The notes under the pieces are model-generated. The model was not told the DNA's origin. It saw only the letters and a list, made by a program, of their open reading frames with translations, and did no database searches. Shown piece by piece: positions 1 to 10,625 of a stretch of 64,000 nt of DNA. This stretch comes from Megascapheus bottae (Eukaryota; Chordata; Mammalia; Rodentia; Geomyidae). Within the stretch, counting starts at the first letter, position 1. Each line of letters starts with the position of its first letter. A program made the translations under genes and the position numbers. Where the stretch lies: positions 496,001 to 560,000 of the forward strand of contig JANJXV010000100.1 in the NCBI GenBank assembly GCA_024803745.1, in the 5' to 3' direction.

Positions 1-1061
1 TCATCTTTCACTGAGTCAGGCTTTGTTCAGCTGACATAGGATGATGAAGGCCTAGAAACACACAGATAACTGAGAAAATACCCCTCCACCTGGGAGTTCC
101 CAGCTGAGCAGCAAAGATGAATAATGGAAATCCAATGTAAAGAGTGATTTAACTGAGGCATCTTCACAAGGCTGTATTGGCAGAGAAACAAATAACCTAT
201 TGATTTTCTTATTTTTTTTCTAGGAGGGAAGCTACACCCTCCCTAATCTAAACACTTTTTTCTGGGTGGACATGAGTTCTAGCATGTGGCTGAGTTCCCA
301 TTCCCCGAACTGGTGCATTCCTTCAGATGACAATGCGGGGGCCACATCACCACCAGAAAAGAACAGGACTCTGGACGACGGAGGCCCACACAGCGAGTTA
401 CAGCTGCCTCTGACATCTTAGACTTACAAGACTCTCTGGGAGTCTTAAATTTGTCCAGGAGAAAGAACTCCAGAAGGTAAAATATGATCATGATTAACAA
501 CTTTTTCATAGACTTCACTTTTCAGAACACTTGGAGATTTACAGAAAAATCTGAGAAGACAGAAGAAATGTCCCCACATGCCCTCTTCCTACTACCTCTT
601 ATTGTTAACATCCTAGATTCCTTTCACACATTTATTACCATACACAAACCAATAATGAGATGGCATTATTAACCCAAGTTCACAGTCCATTCTGCTTTCT
701 TTGATTTTTTTCAACTGACCTGCCACTTATAATCCTATCCCAGGATATCCTGCTCCCTTAGGCTCCTGTTGGCTGTGACCTGTGACAGGTTCTCCAACTC
801 TCCTTGGTTCTATTGGCCTTCAAAGGGATCACTGAACCAGAAGTACATGGAAGGAGCTGGTGGCTTCACCCCTCCCTCTCCTGGGCAGTAGTCTCTATGG
901 AAGGAGTCCTCTCTTCCCCCCTCAATATTCATAGGACCCATTTTTATCGAAATGACTCATGGATATTCACTTTATACTTTACAATATTATCCAACATAAC
1001 TTTATTGTTCAAAGGGAACAATGAGCCATAAAGAGTTCATTCAGTTCATCTCCTTGTCTTT
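1..1061. other. Non-coding DNA, no recognised element
   Basis: Moderately GC-rich mammalian DNA. Open frames are short (79 codons or fewer) and lack splice context, a start context or recognisable protein composition. The stretch near 690-930 has the look of an old transposon remnant, but I cannot assign a family. Confidence 0.5.
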
Positions 1062-1078
1062 TACACACACACACACAC

Positions 1079-1111
<33 letters not shown>
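1062..1111. repeat. (AC)n microsatellite
   Basis: About 25 AC dinucleotides with a single interruption (a G near 1083). Typical mammalian dinucleotide repeat. An open frame read through it encodes only Thr/His alternation and is not a gene. Confidence 0.97.
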
Positions 1112-2555
1112 TCCTTTGGAGGGACCAGAGTGTAAGAATGACGTTTCGCCTATATCCAGTATGTGAGCTCAAGCTGATTGCCTCAGATACCCCCAGTCTT
1201 TAAGTACTGGAAGGAGTACAACCTCATGTGAACCCACTTGCTAAAACACAAATGTTGGAGATATGAAGAAAGAGAGATAGACAGAGAAAGAGATGGAAAG
1301 AGGAGAGACAGCAGACTGAAAGAGCTTCTACTGTGCCAAAGTAGTGGCAGCCACTTTATTGTATCATCCAGCTTCTGTCCTTCACACCCTCCCACCCCAA
1401 CTCAAGATGGACAGACAAGAGGAAAAGCTTGATAAGGAAAAAGCAACAACAATCCACAGGCCAGTTCAGCCAGCCAGCTTAGGCACTGCCTCCTAGCTGG
1501 AAGTTATAGAAAGCCAAGACACAGTACAGACACACTGACATTTTCTGAAGTCTGAAATGGAGAAGGGTGGGGCGGGGTGTTCTATTTGGGAACCTGAGCA
1601 TGTCTCCTCAGATTCCCTTCCATTCGATTGTATACGTTCATTCCACTGGCTGAAGATCAAGCCCCCAGCTCCACACTCTCCCTCCTACAATCTCCAGCAC
1701 AGTTCCCTCTGCGTCCCCTTCTGGCCCAGCAAATTACAAAGACAACTTCCAGTAGCAGGTGGCTACTGGACACATGGCTGGGTAAAGTCCAGAGCAGAAA
1801 CAAAAACAGAAACCCAATCTCCTCTGAAAGCTCCACAGTAAACAAAACTCTCATCCAAAGGCGGCCTCCTAGATCCCCAGCAGCCATTGCTAGGCTGATT
1901 CCTCTTCCCCAATAAAGCAGTGCCTGGAATGACAAGGTAAAGGACTGACTTCCTATCCCCATCAGGCTGGGTATCAAACGCCTTCCCTCCTCCAGGTCAC
2001 CCCACCTTCCCAAAGGCTCGGCTTGCTCTCCATCGGTTAGAAGACCACAAGGCCTTGCACAATACAATTCAATTTTAGCAATGGTTCCACCTCCACTGAG
2101 AAGTGGGCGGAGTCTCAGTGTGAGGGCAGCCTTTCTTTATGGCCTCCACTTTAGAAAAATGACAACATTATCCTTTAGATTTCTTAAGGAAAGAAAACAG
2201 AGCCAAAGTAGGCTGCAGCATCCAGCTGGGGTCTAAGACCTTGTTCATAATACCCGAGAAACTTCAAAACCTTACGCAAGGACAATGCCTAGTATAACAT
2301 GCCCATTGATAGCGAAGAAGCCCAAGAAAACTAGGCCATGGGTATAAGGAGAGGCAAAAATAGTGATACATGGGCGGAGAGACACACACCCGAGAGCTTT
2401 TCCTTCCTACTTTAAGAACAGAATTGAATGGGAGCGGTGGCTTTCAGTGGGACGTCAAAACTGCCTCACAACTCTGGCAGGAGCTAACTTTGTTTTCTAA
2501 ATTTAAAGACATTGCAGTTTCTATAATTCGTCTCCAATGAAACTATACTTTTTTT
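1112..2555. other. Non-coding DNA, no recognised element
   Basis: Contains a purine-rich patch at about 1,265-1,320 and otherwise unique sequence. A 136-codon minus-strand open frame at 1,657-2,067 lies here. It has no recognisable domain, overlaps other open frames on the opposite strand, and reflects the locally higher GC content more than coding. I see no gene. Confidence 0.5.
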
Positions 2556-2559
2556 TCTT

Positions 2560-2755
2560 TTTTAGTACTGGCATTGTTGCTAACTCACTGTATAGACACA
2601 GTCTTTTTCCAGAATGTTCAGTTTACTCATCTGTAAACTGGGAACACTCTACATAATGCCTGAAAGGTTTGGGTAGGGCTGCTGTGAAAAGCCAAATGAT
2701 CCAGGACAAAGCAGAGGCCATTCCTGTCTTCTGAAATGAACAGATACCAGAGAGA
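2560..2755 (+). mobile_element. MIR SINE fossil
   Basis: The stretch around 2,617-2,690 reads like the MIR core: 'cagtttactcatctgtaaa' followed by a GGGA run, then a 'gggctgctgtgaa' block and a decayed tail. MIRs are tRNA-derived SINEs that were active before the radiation of placental mammals, so strong divergence is expected. Edges are approximate. Confidence 0.75.
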
Positions 2756-2794
2756 ATGAAGTTCATGTAGGCATACAATGGAATATAGATTGAG

Positions 2795-2797
<3 letters not shown>

Positions 2798-2839
<42 letters not shown>

Positions 2840-2844
2840 GCACA
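2798..2844. repeat. (CA)n microsatellite
   Basis: About 20 CA units ending in a few CG-containing variants (cgcacgca). It lies just downstream of the MIR fossil. Open frames on the minus strand across it are Cys/Val alternations without coding meaning. Confidence 0.97.
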
Positions 2845-3139
2845 AAATCCCACAGTGACTGACAACTCACAAAGTTTCCAATTCTTCCTGACTAGCATAC
2901 TTCCCAGAAAACAGCAGTCATTTCAAAGGCAAAGGGGTAAGGCCATTTTCAAGGTCATCAGTCAAGCTTAAAGAGCATCCTGATCCTTGGGCTGTATTTC
3001 TCTCTCTAACCCTCTCTCTCCCCCTTGGATCATGACTCATTAGCATGAATGTGTCAGAGTGTCTTGTAGCAGGAAAAAAGCAGATCTAAATGAGTTCTTT
3101 TCTAACAGAAGCAGCCATGTATAAAGATGGCACTGATCA

Positions 3140-3232
3140 ATCATTCACTCGATAAAATATCTACTTGAACTGGTCATACGTTATCCTCTAGGCACTGAAA
3201 ATACAACAGTGGGCAAAGACACTCACAGCTAT
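3140..3232 (+). mobile_element. L2-type LINE fossil, short piece
   Basis: The block 'taggcactgaaaatacaac' followed by 'agtgggcaaagacac' resembles the widespread L2/MIR-family sentence 'aggcactggggatacaac agtgaacaaa'. Only a short piece remains before a B1-like SINE begins at about 3,233. Confidence 0.5.
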
Positions 3233-3500
3233 AGGCTGGATGCTGTGACTCATGCCTGTAATTTCCAGGAATGAGTAGATTTTCATGACCTCTGGGGTGT
3301 TGTGATCAGTAAGATTCCCTTTTGAGGACAGCCCAGGCAAAAAAATTGCAAGACCCTAGGTCAACGAACAAACTGGGCATAGTGGCTGATATCTGCCATT
3401 GGGCAGCATAGATAGGAGACTCGCCATCTAATTCAAGGCTGGGCAGAAACATGAGACTCTAGTCATAAAAATTACATTCATACCTGTAAAAAAAAAGAAT
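3233..3500 (+). mobile_element. Two B1-like SINE monomers in tandem
   Basis: The first unit begins 'ggctggatgctgtgactcat' then 'gcctgtaat', the 7SL-derived B1/Alu opening. A second unit starts at about 3,372 ('ctgggcatagtggctgat'). Each ends in an A-rich run (3,340-3,347 and 3,487-3,495). Both are heavily mutated, so this is an old insertion or dimer. Confidence 0.7.
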
Positions 3501-4998
3501 CACTTCCAGCTTGGAGAAAAAAGATAAAAACTTTTTAAAGGCAATGATGCCACATTATTACAAGCTTCGGGATGGGGCAGAGGGGACAAGCCCAAGGTGC
3601 TGTGATCATCAGGAAAGGCTCTTCAGTGGTGACTTTGGCCTCTACCCCCACTGGATACTGGCTGATGCTTCGAGCCAAAGGCAATGAGAAAGTGTTCCAG
3701 ACATTGCAGGGCATTTATTCCCTGGAAAGACTCAATCCTGCCTTCATTTGAGCCATCATGGTAAAAGGTCAAATCCCATTGTACACAGGTAGAGATACAA
3801 ATGAGGGTCCCTCTCCCGAGCCTCAGCTTTTTCTATTCCAGCCAGTGCATCCTGTACATCAGTTCTGCCTCTAAATGACTCCAGTGTTGACTCAGAAAAA
3901 AAAATAAAATAAAATGAAATGAAACTTTCAGAACAGATGTCCCTTCTCCAATCTCTCCAGTTTTCTCAGACATTAAATCAAGGATGATTTTTTTCTTCCT
4001 TTCTTTTTTTTCCTGTCTCTCCCCACCCCCACAGTGGAGGCAAAAAGAGAGATACAATTGGATGCAGTCTCATCCAAACCAGCAGTGGGGTGCTGGCTGT
4101 CAAAACAACCACCATCCTGGTGGATCTCTGCCCAGTTCTAGGGGTCACTGCAATGGATTGGGTGATTTGACATTTCCTCCTAAGATGTGCATTTATTTTA
4201 AAATCCCCTTATTCCCCTCCTAGCTCCCCCCATGCCCTAAGTTTGCTCTGCGATGAAATCCACAGATGTATTTAGGAAGGAGAGAGGGAACAGCAGCTCG
4301 TTCCACGCAGCAGAAACACGATGGGGACAATTTCCTTCGTTCCCTCTTTGTGTAACAGTGAGGCGGCTATGGAGTTTGTCTTCCCTCACTCCAATTACCC
4401 TGCCAGACAAAGATAGTTTTCTGTAGAAGCGTCCTGAGCATGTAATTTTATTACCTTAGCACTGATTTTAACATAATTCATGTAATTTCTTGTGCGGAAG
4501 CAAAGTTACCTTTCTAAACACCTGGCAAAATGAGAGCTGATGGATTTTTCTTAAACTCCCACTAACTCTCCCCTCCCTGTAGAAGTTTCTGCTAAAAGAA
4601 GAAACATGAAGAGGTGCTTTGCTCCTATGGCCTCCCTAGACACAGAAAAGGGCTGGCAGTGCCTTCCTTGCTTGATTTTCTCTGACGCCCCATGTCACAC
4701 ACAGCCGTCCTATGAAGGTATAAGAGGCCAAGCCTCCTACACAAGTGACAGCGAGAGTGGGGACACTCATATAGGGCCATCTCATATGCATTACTGGGTG
4801 CTTAGTAACCTCATCAACATCCCCCACCCCAATCTCTCTACCCATTCAACCCCAAACTCCAATTAACTTTATTTATTATCAAATGAAACAAACAGAGAGT
4901 TCTATACTTTAGTCCCTCGGGTGGCTCTAGTCTATTCCCAGGACCCAAATAGGAGGCAGAAGAAAAAGTAACTTCATTCTGTGTGTAAATGGAGTTCA
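3501..4998. other. Non-coding DNA, no recognised element
   Basis: Mixed-composition sequence with an A-rich patch at about 3,895-3,920 and a T-rich patch at about 3,987-4,015. Open frames of 69-86 codons on both strands at about 4,606-4,866 overlap each other and carry no recognisable domain. I see no gene. Confidence 0.5.
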
Positions 4999-4999
4999 T

Positions 5000-5241
5000 G
5001 AGCCTGGCACCGGTGTCTCACTCCTAGAAATCTAGCTATTCTGGACTCTGAGATCTGAGGTTCATGGTTTGATGCCAGCCCAGGAAAGACAAATACAAGG
5101 ACTTTTATCTCCAATTAACCATCAAAAAGCTGGAAGGTGGTGTGGCTCAAGTGATACAGTGTCATCACTGAATGAAAAAGCCAAGTAAGAGCACAAGGCC
5201 CCGAGCTTAAGCACAAACACTGGAAGATAGGCAGACCAGCA
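5000..5241 (+). mobile_element. B1-like plus ID-like dimeric SINE
   Basis: Opens with a B1-like half ('agcctggcaccggtgtctca', then 'gaaatctagctattc' and 'ctgagatctgaggttca') and continues with 'tctccaattaaccatcaaaa' into an ID-like second half ('gtggctcaagtgatacagtg'). The purine-rich tract that follows is probably the expanded A-rich tail. Confidence 0.85.
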
Positions 5242-5385
5242 AGACAGGAAGGAAGGGAGGGAGGAGAGAGGGAGGGAAGAGGAGAGGAGAGAGGAGGGGA
5301 GGGGAAGGGGAAAGGAAAAGGGAAAGGGAAAGGAAAGGAAAGAGGAAGGGGAAGGAGAAAGGGAAGGAAAGAAAAGAGAAGAATT
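5242..5385. repeat. Polypurine tract (GGAA/GGGA-rich)
   Basis: Nearly 140 bases almost without pyrimidines on the plus strand, made of GGGA, GGAA and GAGA variants. It sits directly on the 3' end of the preceding SINE, as expected for a tail that grew into simple repeat. Minus-strand Ser/Pro/Phe-rich frames here are shadows of this composition. Confidence 0.92.
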
Positions 5386-5599
5386 CATAGCCAATCAAAA
5401 GTCTCAAAGGAGTGACCTGAGACGATCTAAAAGGTAATTTACCATCATTTCTCTCACAACCACATCCTGCAATTTTCCTCTAGCACCAATAGTTCCATCT
5501 GCACAGCAGAGAGCCATAATTAAACATTCCTTTCTCATTTATTCAGCAAGTGCTTGTAGACTGCTCCACACCAAGCCCCAGGGGTCAGCATTTGGAGGC

Positions 5600-5730
5600 A
5601 GCAACTCCTTTGATTCTCATTACAATGGTGTGGGACAGGGGGCGGGAGCCCATTTCACAGATGACAGCCCAGAGGCCTTGAGTGGAAGCCAATGGAGAGC
5701 ACACGGGAATACAAACTAGGCCATTTACTT
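5600..5730 (-). mobile_element. MIR SINE fossil
   Basis: The order 'tttgattctcattacaa', then 'gagcccatttcacagatga', then 'cagcccagaggcc' matches the reverse orientation of MIR ('cctcacaa', 'cccattttacagatgaggaaactgaggc'). Strongly diverged; the edges are estimates. Confidence 0.65.
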
Positions 5731-5734
5731 CCCT

Positions 5735-6095
5735 TGTTGGGGAGGGGGGTCTTAATTAGAAGATGATAGTGGGAATGTATAGCTCCTGGCTCCATCATTC
5801 AGCAGCGGGTAGAGTTGGGCAAGTGGCCTGGTGTTTGTCAGTGCCAATCTAGTTAGTTTTAGCAGGGAGTTGGAAATGATTTCTTGTGGAAGAATAGCAG
5901 TGAGGACAAAACCCCCCACTGGATGTAGCACCCCTGCATCTCCAGTTCCAGAAGTAAGTCACCATGACACTGAGACACAAATGACAAGAGGATGAACATC
6001 TGATTCTGGGCCACCATCTTGTCTGGCTAGGATGACTGTACCAGCCTCCTGAATAGTCTTTCTGCTTTTTTCCCCTCATTGCCTGTGGCAGGTTC
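5735..6095. other. Non-coding DNA, no recognised element
   Basis: Unique sequence between a MIR fossil and a possible LTR fossil. A 76-codon minus frame at 5,849-6,079 has no recognisable domain. Confidence 0.45.
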
Positions 6096-6335
6096 TTTGC
6101 AAAGATGTCTGTAATTATTCCCGTCTCTGGATCACACCCAGGCTGTGCAGTTTGGCAGTATCTCCCCTTAGGAAGTAGAGTCTATTTATCCACCTCTTGA
6201 GTTCAGTTTGGCTTCCATGGTTGCCTTGGCCCAAAAGAATCAAGTAGACATGACAGTGTGCCAATGCTGAGGCCGGGCTTCACGAGCATTCCTGCATCTC
6301 TGCTCTCTGTATGCCTTGCTCAGGTTCAGCTCAGT
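6096..6335 (+). mobile_element. Possible old LTR fossil (ERVL-MaLR type), family uncertain
   Basis: The words 'ccacctcttgagttcagttt' and 'cttggcccaaaagaatcaag' in this order recall a common mammalian LTR-like interspersed repeat containing 'cctcttgaatctgggctgg' and 'ctttgaccaatagaatg'. No coding part, primer-binding site or paired LTR is visible. The family assignment is from memory and weak. Confidence 0.35.
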
Positions 6336-6950
6336 GAGCGCTGAAGAGCTCGTGGCTCAGAACAGAATCAGTGAAGGACTCGGCCAAAGGAACAAAGCTA
6401 AACCGCCCGACCCCATCCCAGAGGGTTCCATACGTTGGTTCCCGACACAGCGCTGCTCAGACATGGCAGTGGGAGAATGAGGGAGGGGGAGATGATTAGA
6501 CCCATTCATTATTGGAACCCTAAGTTCCTGGCACTATTTGGAGGTGGTAGAGATTAAGTTGACAGTGCCTGGATGAGGAAGTGCCTGCCTCTGAAGGGTG
6601 TTCTGCATGGCCCCTTCCCGTCCCTCTCTCTGCCTCCTGGCTTTCACAAGGTGAGCAATTCTGGGCTCCAACACTCACCCCCACCCTGGGCCCTCAGCCA
6701 TGAAGCCAAGTTATCCCTGACTGAATCCTCTGCAAGTATAAGCAAAAATAAAATGTTTCCTCACCGAAAATGGCTCCTTCTGGGTCTTCACCATACTACT
6801 GGAAAAGTCTGACTAGCCAGAACACAGAGAACAAAGCAAGAGCAAACAAAGGCAATTATTATTTTTACTGGCTCGGTTCTGTAGTGGCTTTGGGCTCTCA
6901 ACCCATAGCTGACCCAATCCTCTCCAAACTCCACAGGCAGCGTGAGAGTT
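6336..6950. other. Non-coding DNA, no recognised element
   Basis: GC-richer unique sequence. Two overlapping plus-strand open frames (6,573-6,812 and 6,770-6,955) have no recognisable domain. No gene is supported. Confidence 0.45.
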
Positions 6951-6954
6951 TGTA

Positions 6955-7040
6955 AATCCTCCTATGGATTTGAGGTGCTTGCCTAGCGTGTGAGGAGACC
7001 CACCCTCCCCAGGTTCCATCCCCAGCACCACAAAATAATA
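6955..7040 (+). mobile_element. ID-like SINE (tRNA-Ala related)
   Basis: Shows 'gaggtgcttgcctagcgtgt' and the B-box region 'caggttccatccccagcacc' followed by 'acaaaataatac', the usual 3' half of an ID element with its A-rich tail. The 5' part around the A box is decayed. Confidence 0.8.
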
Positions 7041-7509
7041 CATGAATATGTAGATTAATAACTGTGTATACATTTGCATAGATATCTACAGACGAGTTGG
7101 AGAGCCTCCCTTCTCTGATTACAGCGCTCTAAGGAGAGCATACTCGTCTTGTTTAGAAGACAATTCAATGATGATAACTCACTTTTTGCATGATGGAGCC
7201 CTGGGCTACTTTTCTGAGTTCATCACTCAAAAAATCTCCCAACAGCTTGCCATTCTCTGACCACGTTGCCATTTCTTTCATCCCTATGCAGGCCCTTAGT
7301 ATAGCCCTTACTGCATGCTCGCTCTCTCTCTCTCCTCCCCCCCTTCTCTGAAGACTCCTTTCCCCTGAGTGCAAATGGCTGCCTCCTCTTCCTGATTGAA
7401 GTCTTGGCTCTGGTGGTCACTCCACAGTGGGTCTCCCAGGTCCCCCATGGTCATAGGCATTGTCTGTACTCTACTCAATTCATTCTATTAAAATAACAAT
7501 GCTTATCAG

Positions 7510-7730
7510 AGCTGGGCGTCAGGGGCTCACACCCATAATCCTTACTGCTCAAGAGGCTGAAATCTGAGAATCATGGCTCGAAACTAAGTCGGGTCAGAAA
7601 AGTCCAAGAGACTCTTATCTTCGATGGAGCGACAAAACACCAGAAGCAGAGCTGTGGCTCAAGTGGTAGAGTGTCAGTCCTGAACAAAAGAGCAAAGAGA
7701 GAGTCCCCAAGTCCTGAGTTCAAGCCCTAG
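7510..7730 (+). mobile_element. B1-like plus ID-like dimeric SINE
   Basis: Begins 'gctgggcgtcaggggctcac' (B1-like head), then 'aagaggctgaaatctgaga' and 'gactcttatct'. The ID-like half follows with 'gagctgtggctcaagtggta' and a B-box-like 'gagttcaagccc' near 7,717. The tail runs straight into a (CA)n microsatellite. An intact-looking head and both monomers make this one of the clearest dimers in the window. Confidence 0.92.
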
Positions 7731-7745
7731 GACACAGACACACAG

Positions 7746-7812
<67 letters not shown>
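7731..7812. repeat. (CA)n microsatellite with CAGA interruptions
   Basis: About 80 bases of CA repeat with a few 'caga' variants. It is the continuation of the SINE tail at 7,730, so the SINE probably seeded it. Confidence 0.97.
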
Positions 7813-7815
<3 letters not shown>

Positions 7816-7877
7816 TATAAATATAACTTCATTGGTATCTGAAAAGATCACTACAGCACCAAATGGAGAAGACATTC

Positions 7878-7965
7878 TCTGAGGACAGGAACTGTATCTC
7901 CCATATCCACTACCAGACCCCTAGTATCAGTCCAGGAGCCCACCAACAATTAAGTAATTGATAGG
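7878..7965 (+). mobile_element. L2 3' end fossil
   Basis: 'gaggacaggaactgtatctc' followed by 'tagtatcagtccaggagccc' and 'taagtaattgataggtgac' resembles the L2 3' end wording ('gggcagggactgtgtct', 'cctggcacatagtagg', 'aataaat'). Old and diverged. Confidence 0.5.
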
Positions 7966-8017
7966 TGACCTCAGGAAGGCAAGAGGGCCCTTTGGTCCAG
8001 ACAGATCTCCAATTTTC

Positions 8018-8120
8018 TAACCCTCTCTCTCCTTCCCCATTTCTGTCTCCCTCCCTCAATCCCTCCTTCGCTCCCTCCCTCCCTCCTTCTCTCTCTCCTT
8101 CTCTCACCCACCCCCAAACC
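8018..8120. repeat. Polypyrimidine tract (CTCC/CTTC-rich)
   Basis: About 100 bases mostly C and T on the plus strand, with CCCTC repeats. Frames on either strand give Ser/Pro or Glu/Gly/Arg repeats and are not genes. Confidence 0.9.
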
Positions 8121-8159
8121 CGAGTAGCTTGTGAAAAATATAGCAAGAATTATGTCCTA

Positions 8160-9085
8160 TGACTGCCAGATGTGCAGCCCAAGAAGGAAGTGGAATTAAA
8201 CCTGAAAATCACATCAACAGGCAAAGCCATGCTGTGAGGCCCTATTAAAGCCACAGCGAGCAGACTGCTGTTGTCTCCCCATCTCATCAACAGATGATGA
8301 AGGAAAAGGGGAAAAATATCAACCCCCCTCTTTGTGGGGGGGTCTTCCTGGGGTGGGGGTGGAGAAGGGATGATGACTCCCCTCGATCTCTCAGTTCCAT
8401 GTGTGACGTCCTTACAGGCACAAAGGAAAACCGTCTCAAATCTTGTCTGTCCTAAGAGGCTGGGGGTACCTGCTTTAATGAACTACTTTTGTGGACAAGT
8501 TGCCCCCCATGGGCCTCTGCTCAGCTCCCCACTCCTGTCTCCCCAGCAGAGAAAGAAATGGATGCCTTATGTTCTTCATCTAGTTTTGGCTCAGCCTCAC
8601 AGAACCAAATCAGCCTTGTAAATGAAACTAGGGGAGACCCCGCCTTTACTGCTGGGGTCACAGGAAGGCCACAGAGACATCTTGCTGGACCTACATGGTC
8701 GCATTCATTTGAATGAGTGACAATATATGAACGTAAGGGATTTTATACTAAAATAAAGTACCTATGTCCAGTTTCTCCTAGAAAAACCAGTCATCATGGA
8801 GCCCACATTCCCCCAGCCCCAAACGCTGCCACTGTTGATGAAGATTAAATGTCTGGACTTCATCTCAGCTCACTTCACATAATGTCACTTCTATACCTCA
8901 TAGACACTGAGTCTGCAGCCTTTCTTACACCTACATTTACAAACACACTTGTTCACAGAGTAGTGAAAGGAACAGACATCAACTCTTGGTGGTCAAACCC
9001 GCTGCAGGCCATGAACAGCCATCTTTGCTAGATAGTCATCTTGAACTGAAGAGAAGAGCCAAGATTTTTCTGTAGCCTTCACCTG
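8160..9085. other. Non-coding DNA, no recognised element
   Basis: Unique GC-moderate sequence. The overlapping frames at 8,334-8,716 lack recognisable domains, and I see no coding exon. Confidence 0.45.
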
Positions 9086-9090
9086 GAGTG

Positions 9091-9620
9091 AGGAGGAGGA
9101 GGAGGAGGAGGAGGAGGAGGAGGAGGAGGAGGAGGAGGAGGAGGAGGAGGAGGAGGAAGAGAAGAACAAGAAGAAGAGCAGGAAGGAGAGGAAGGGAAGG
9201 AAGAGAATGAAGAGAAGAACCAGAAGAAGAAGAGGAGGAGGAAGAGGAAGAGAATGAGGAATGATGAAGAGAAGAACAAGAAGAAGAGGAGGAAAGGAAG
9301 AGAATGGGGAGGATGAAGAGAAGAACAAGAAGAAGAGGAAGAGGAAGAGGAAAGGAATGAGGAGGATGAAGAGAAGAACAAGAAGAGGAGGAGGAAGAAG
9401 AAGGGGAGGAGGAGAATGAAGAGAAGAACAAGAAGAGGAGGAGAAGAAGAGAATGAGAAGGACAAAGAGAAGAACAAGAAGAAGAGGAGGAGGAAGAGGA
9501 GGAGAATGAGGAGGAGGTGGAGGAGGAGGAGGAGGAGGAGGAGGGGGAGGAGGAGGAGGAGGAAGAGGAGGAGGAGGAAGGAAAAGAAAAGGAGGAAGAG
9601 GAGAAGGAGGAGGAGGAAGA
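9091..9620. repeat. Purine-rich minisatellite with about 51-bp higher-order units
   Basis: The plus strand is almost entirely A and G for roughly 530 bases. The outer parts are plain (GGA)n, at about 9,091-9,155 and 9,500-9,620. Between them the marker 'gagaagaac' recurs at 9,159, 9,212, 9,269, 9,318, 9,371, 9,421 and 9,467. The spacings are 53, 57, 49, 53, 50 and 46 bases, so the centre is a degenerate VNTR rather than a simple triplet run. Long Ser/Pro/Leu-rich minus-strand frames (up to 220 codons) and Arg/Glu-rich plus-strand frames are pure composition artefacts. Confidence 0.95.
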
Positions 9621-9960
9621 TGACATTCTCTCTGCATAAGCACCAGCTTTGGCTATGATTAAAGATCATCTCAGAAGAATAGAAACACAAGGGGAAAATG
9701 GCAAGAACAATCATAACGAATACAATCATAAATACAATCATGTACGGTGGATTGCCGACTGTTCAAAATCCATATCTCCATACCGTTACCCTGCCGTAGC
9801 TAACTGGAGCATAAATGTGGGTCCCGTGTGCCTTTGGTGCCTCTAAGGACTCTGGAATTTCTAGGACCTTAGTAGATGAAGAAAAACATACGCACCCCCA
9901 ACCCAGGAGTCAGTACCCACCATGATGGTTAAGATCAAACAGGTATGGCTCCAAGCCTGA
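9621..9960. other. Non-coding DNA, no recognised element
   Basis: Short unique stretch between the minisatellite and a MIR fossil, containing a few 'aatcataa' repeats near 9,705-9,740. No gene seen. Confidence 0.45.
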
Positions 9961-10125
9961 CTTGCCCTTATCTCTGTAGCTTCCAGTATATCCCCAGGCC
10001 TTGGTTTTTTTTTTTAATCTGTAAAATGGGTATAACAACAAATGTGCTAACCTGAAACGTTTGTTGGGAAGGACAGATCAGTTTGAGGTGTACAGCATGC
10101 TTGGCACAATGTTCTGGCACGCCAT
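9961..10125 (+). mobile_element. MIR SINE fossil
   Basis: Contains 'cttggtttttttttttaat' and 'ctgtaaaatgggtataacaa', then 'gtttgttgggaaggacagat', then 'agcatgcttggcacaatg'. This is the MIR order: 'cctcatctgtaaaatgggg', 'gttgttgtgaggatta', 'gcttggcacagtg'. Clear despite divergence. Confidence 0.8.
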
Positions 10126-10625
10126 GGATAGGACTGTGTTTCCATGATCCGTTTTGACATAGGACCATAAAGATCCCAGGGTCTTAATCAGGGGCCGGCT
10201 GATGCTGAGACAGAATTCAAGAAATTCTGCAGCTGGCTCTAGGAACCATAAACGCGAGCAGGGAATGGTCCCAGAAGGAGTTGGGAGAGACATTTTCAGA
10301 ACCACAGAGGTTCTTACCTCTTACATTCCTCCTCTCCTTACCACCCCAGCTGCCAAGATAAGCCACCTCGAGGAATCATCAGGAAAGAAATATCACATCA
10401 CAACTGCAGAACTTGAGCATAATATACTGCAGACTCAAGAGGGAGAGGGGAAAGAGAAAACTAAAATAAAAACTGTAAATTTATTACAAGGTTCAATATT
10501 TCTGTCTGAAAAAGAAATCAAGAGTTCTACAGTTAGTACTGAAAATCCAAAGTACTACGTTTGCTACAAGAACTTGAATTTTATTTTACCAGAAACAAAC
10601 TTTTATATGGATATGTAAGCTTTGT
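10126..10625. other. Non-coding DNA up to the duplication edge
   Basis: Unique sequence that changes from mixed to AT-rich composition. A 138-codon plus frame at 10,202-10,618 is open but shows no recognisable domain, has Lys/Thr/Ser-rich composition following the base content, and ends where the duplicated segment begins. I do not support it as a gene. Confidence 0.45.

Noticed and set aside
1657..2067. 136-codon minus-strand frame in GC-richer DNA
   Set aside because: No domain, no homologue I recognise, overlapping open frames on the other strand, and no splice or promoter context.
9159..9475. Regularly spaced repeats resembling a CRISPR array
   Set aside because: The 'spacers' are the same purine repeat, the units are degenerate, and the host is a mammal; it is a minisatellite.
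8993..9741. Long open frames (up to 220 codons) rich in Ser, Pro, Leu or Arg, Glu
   Set aside because: They translate a purine-rich minisatellite. Three minus-strand frames and one plus-strand frame are open together, which is a composition effect and not coding.
10202..10618. 138-codon plus-strand frame ending at the duplication edge
   Set aside because: No recognisable domain, and residue use follows local base composition.
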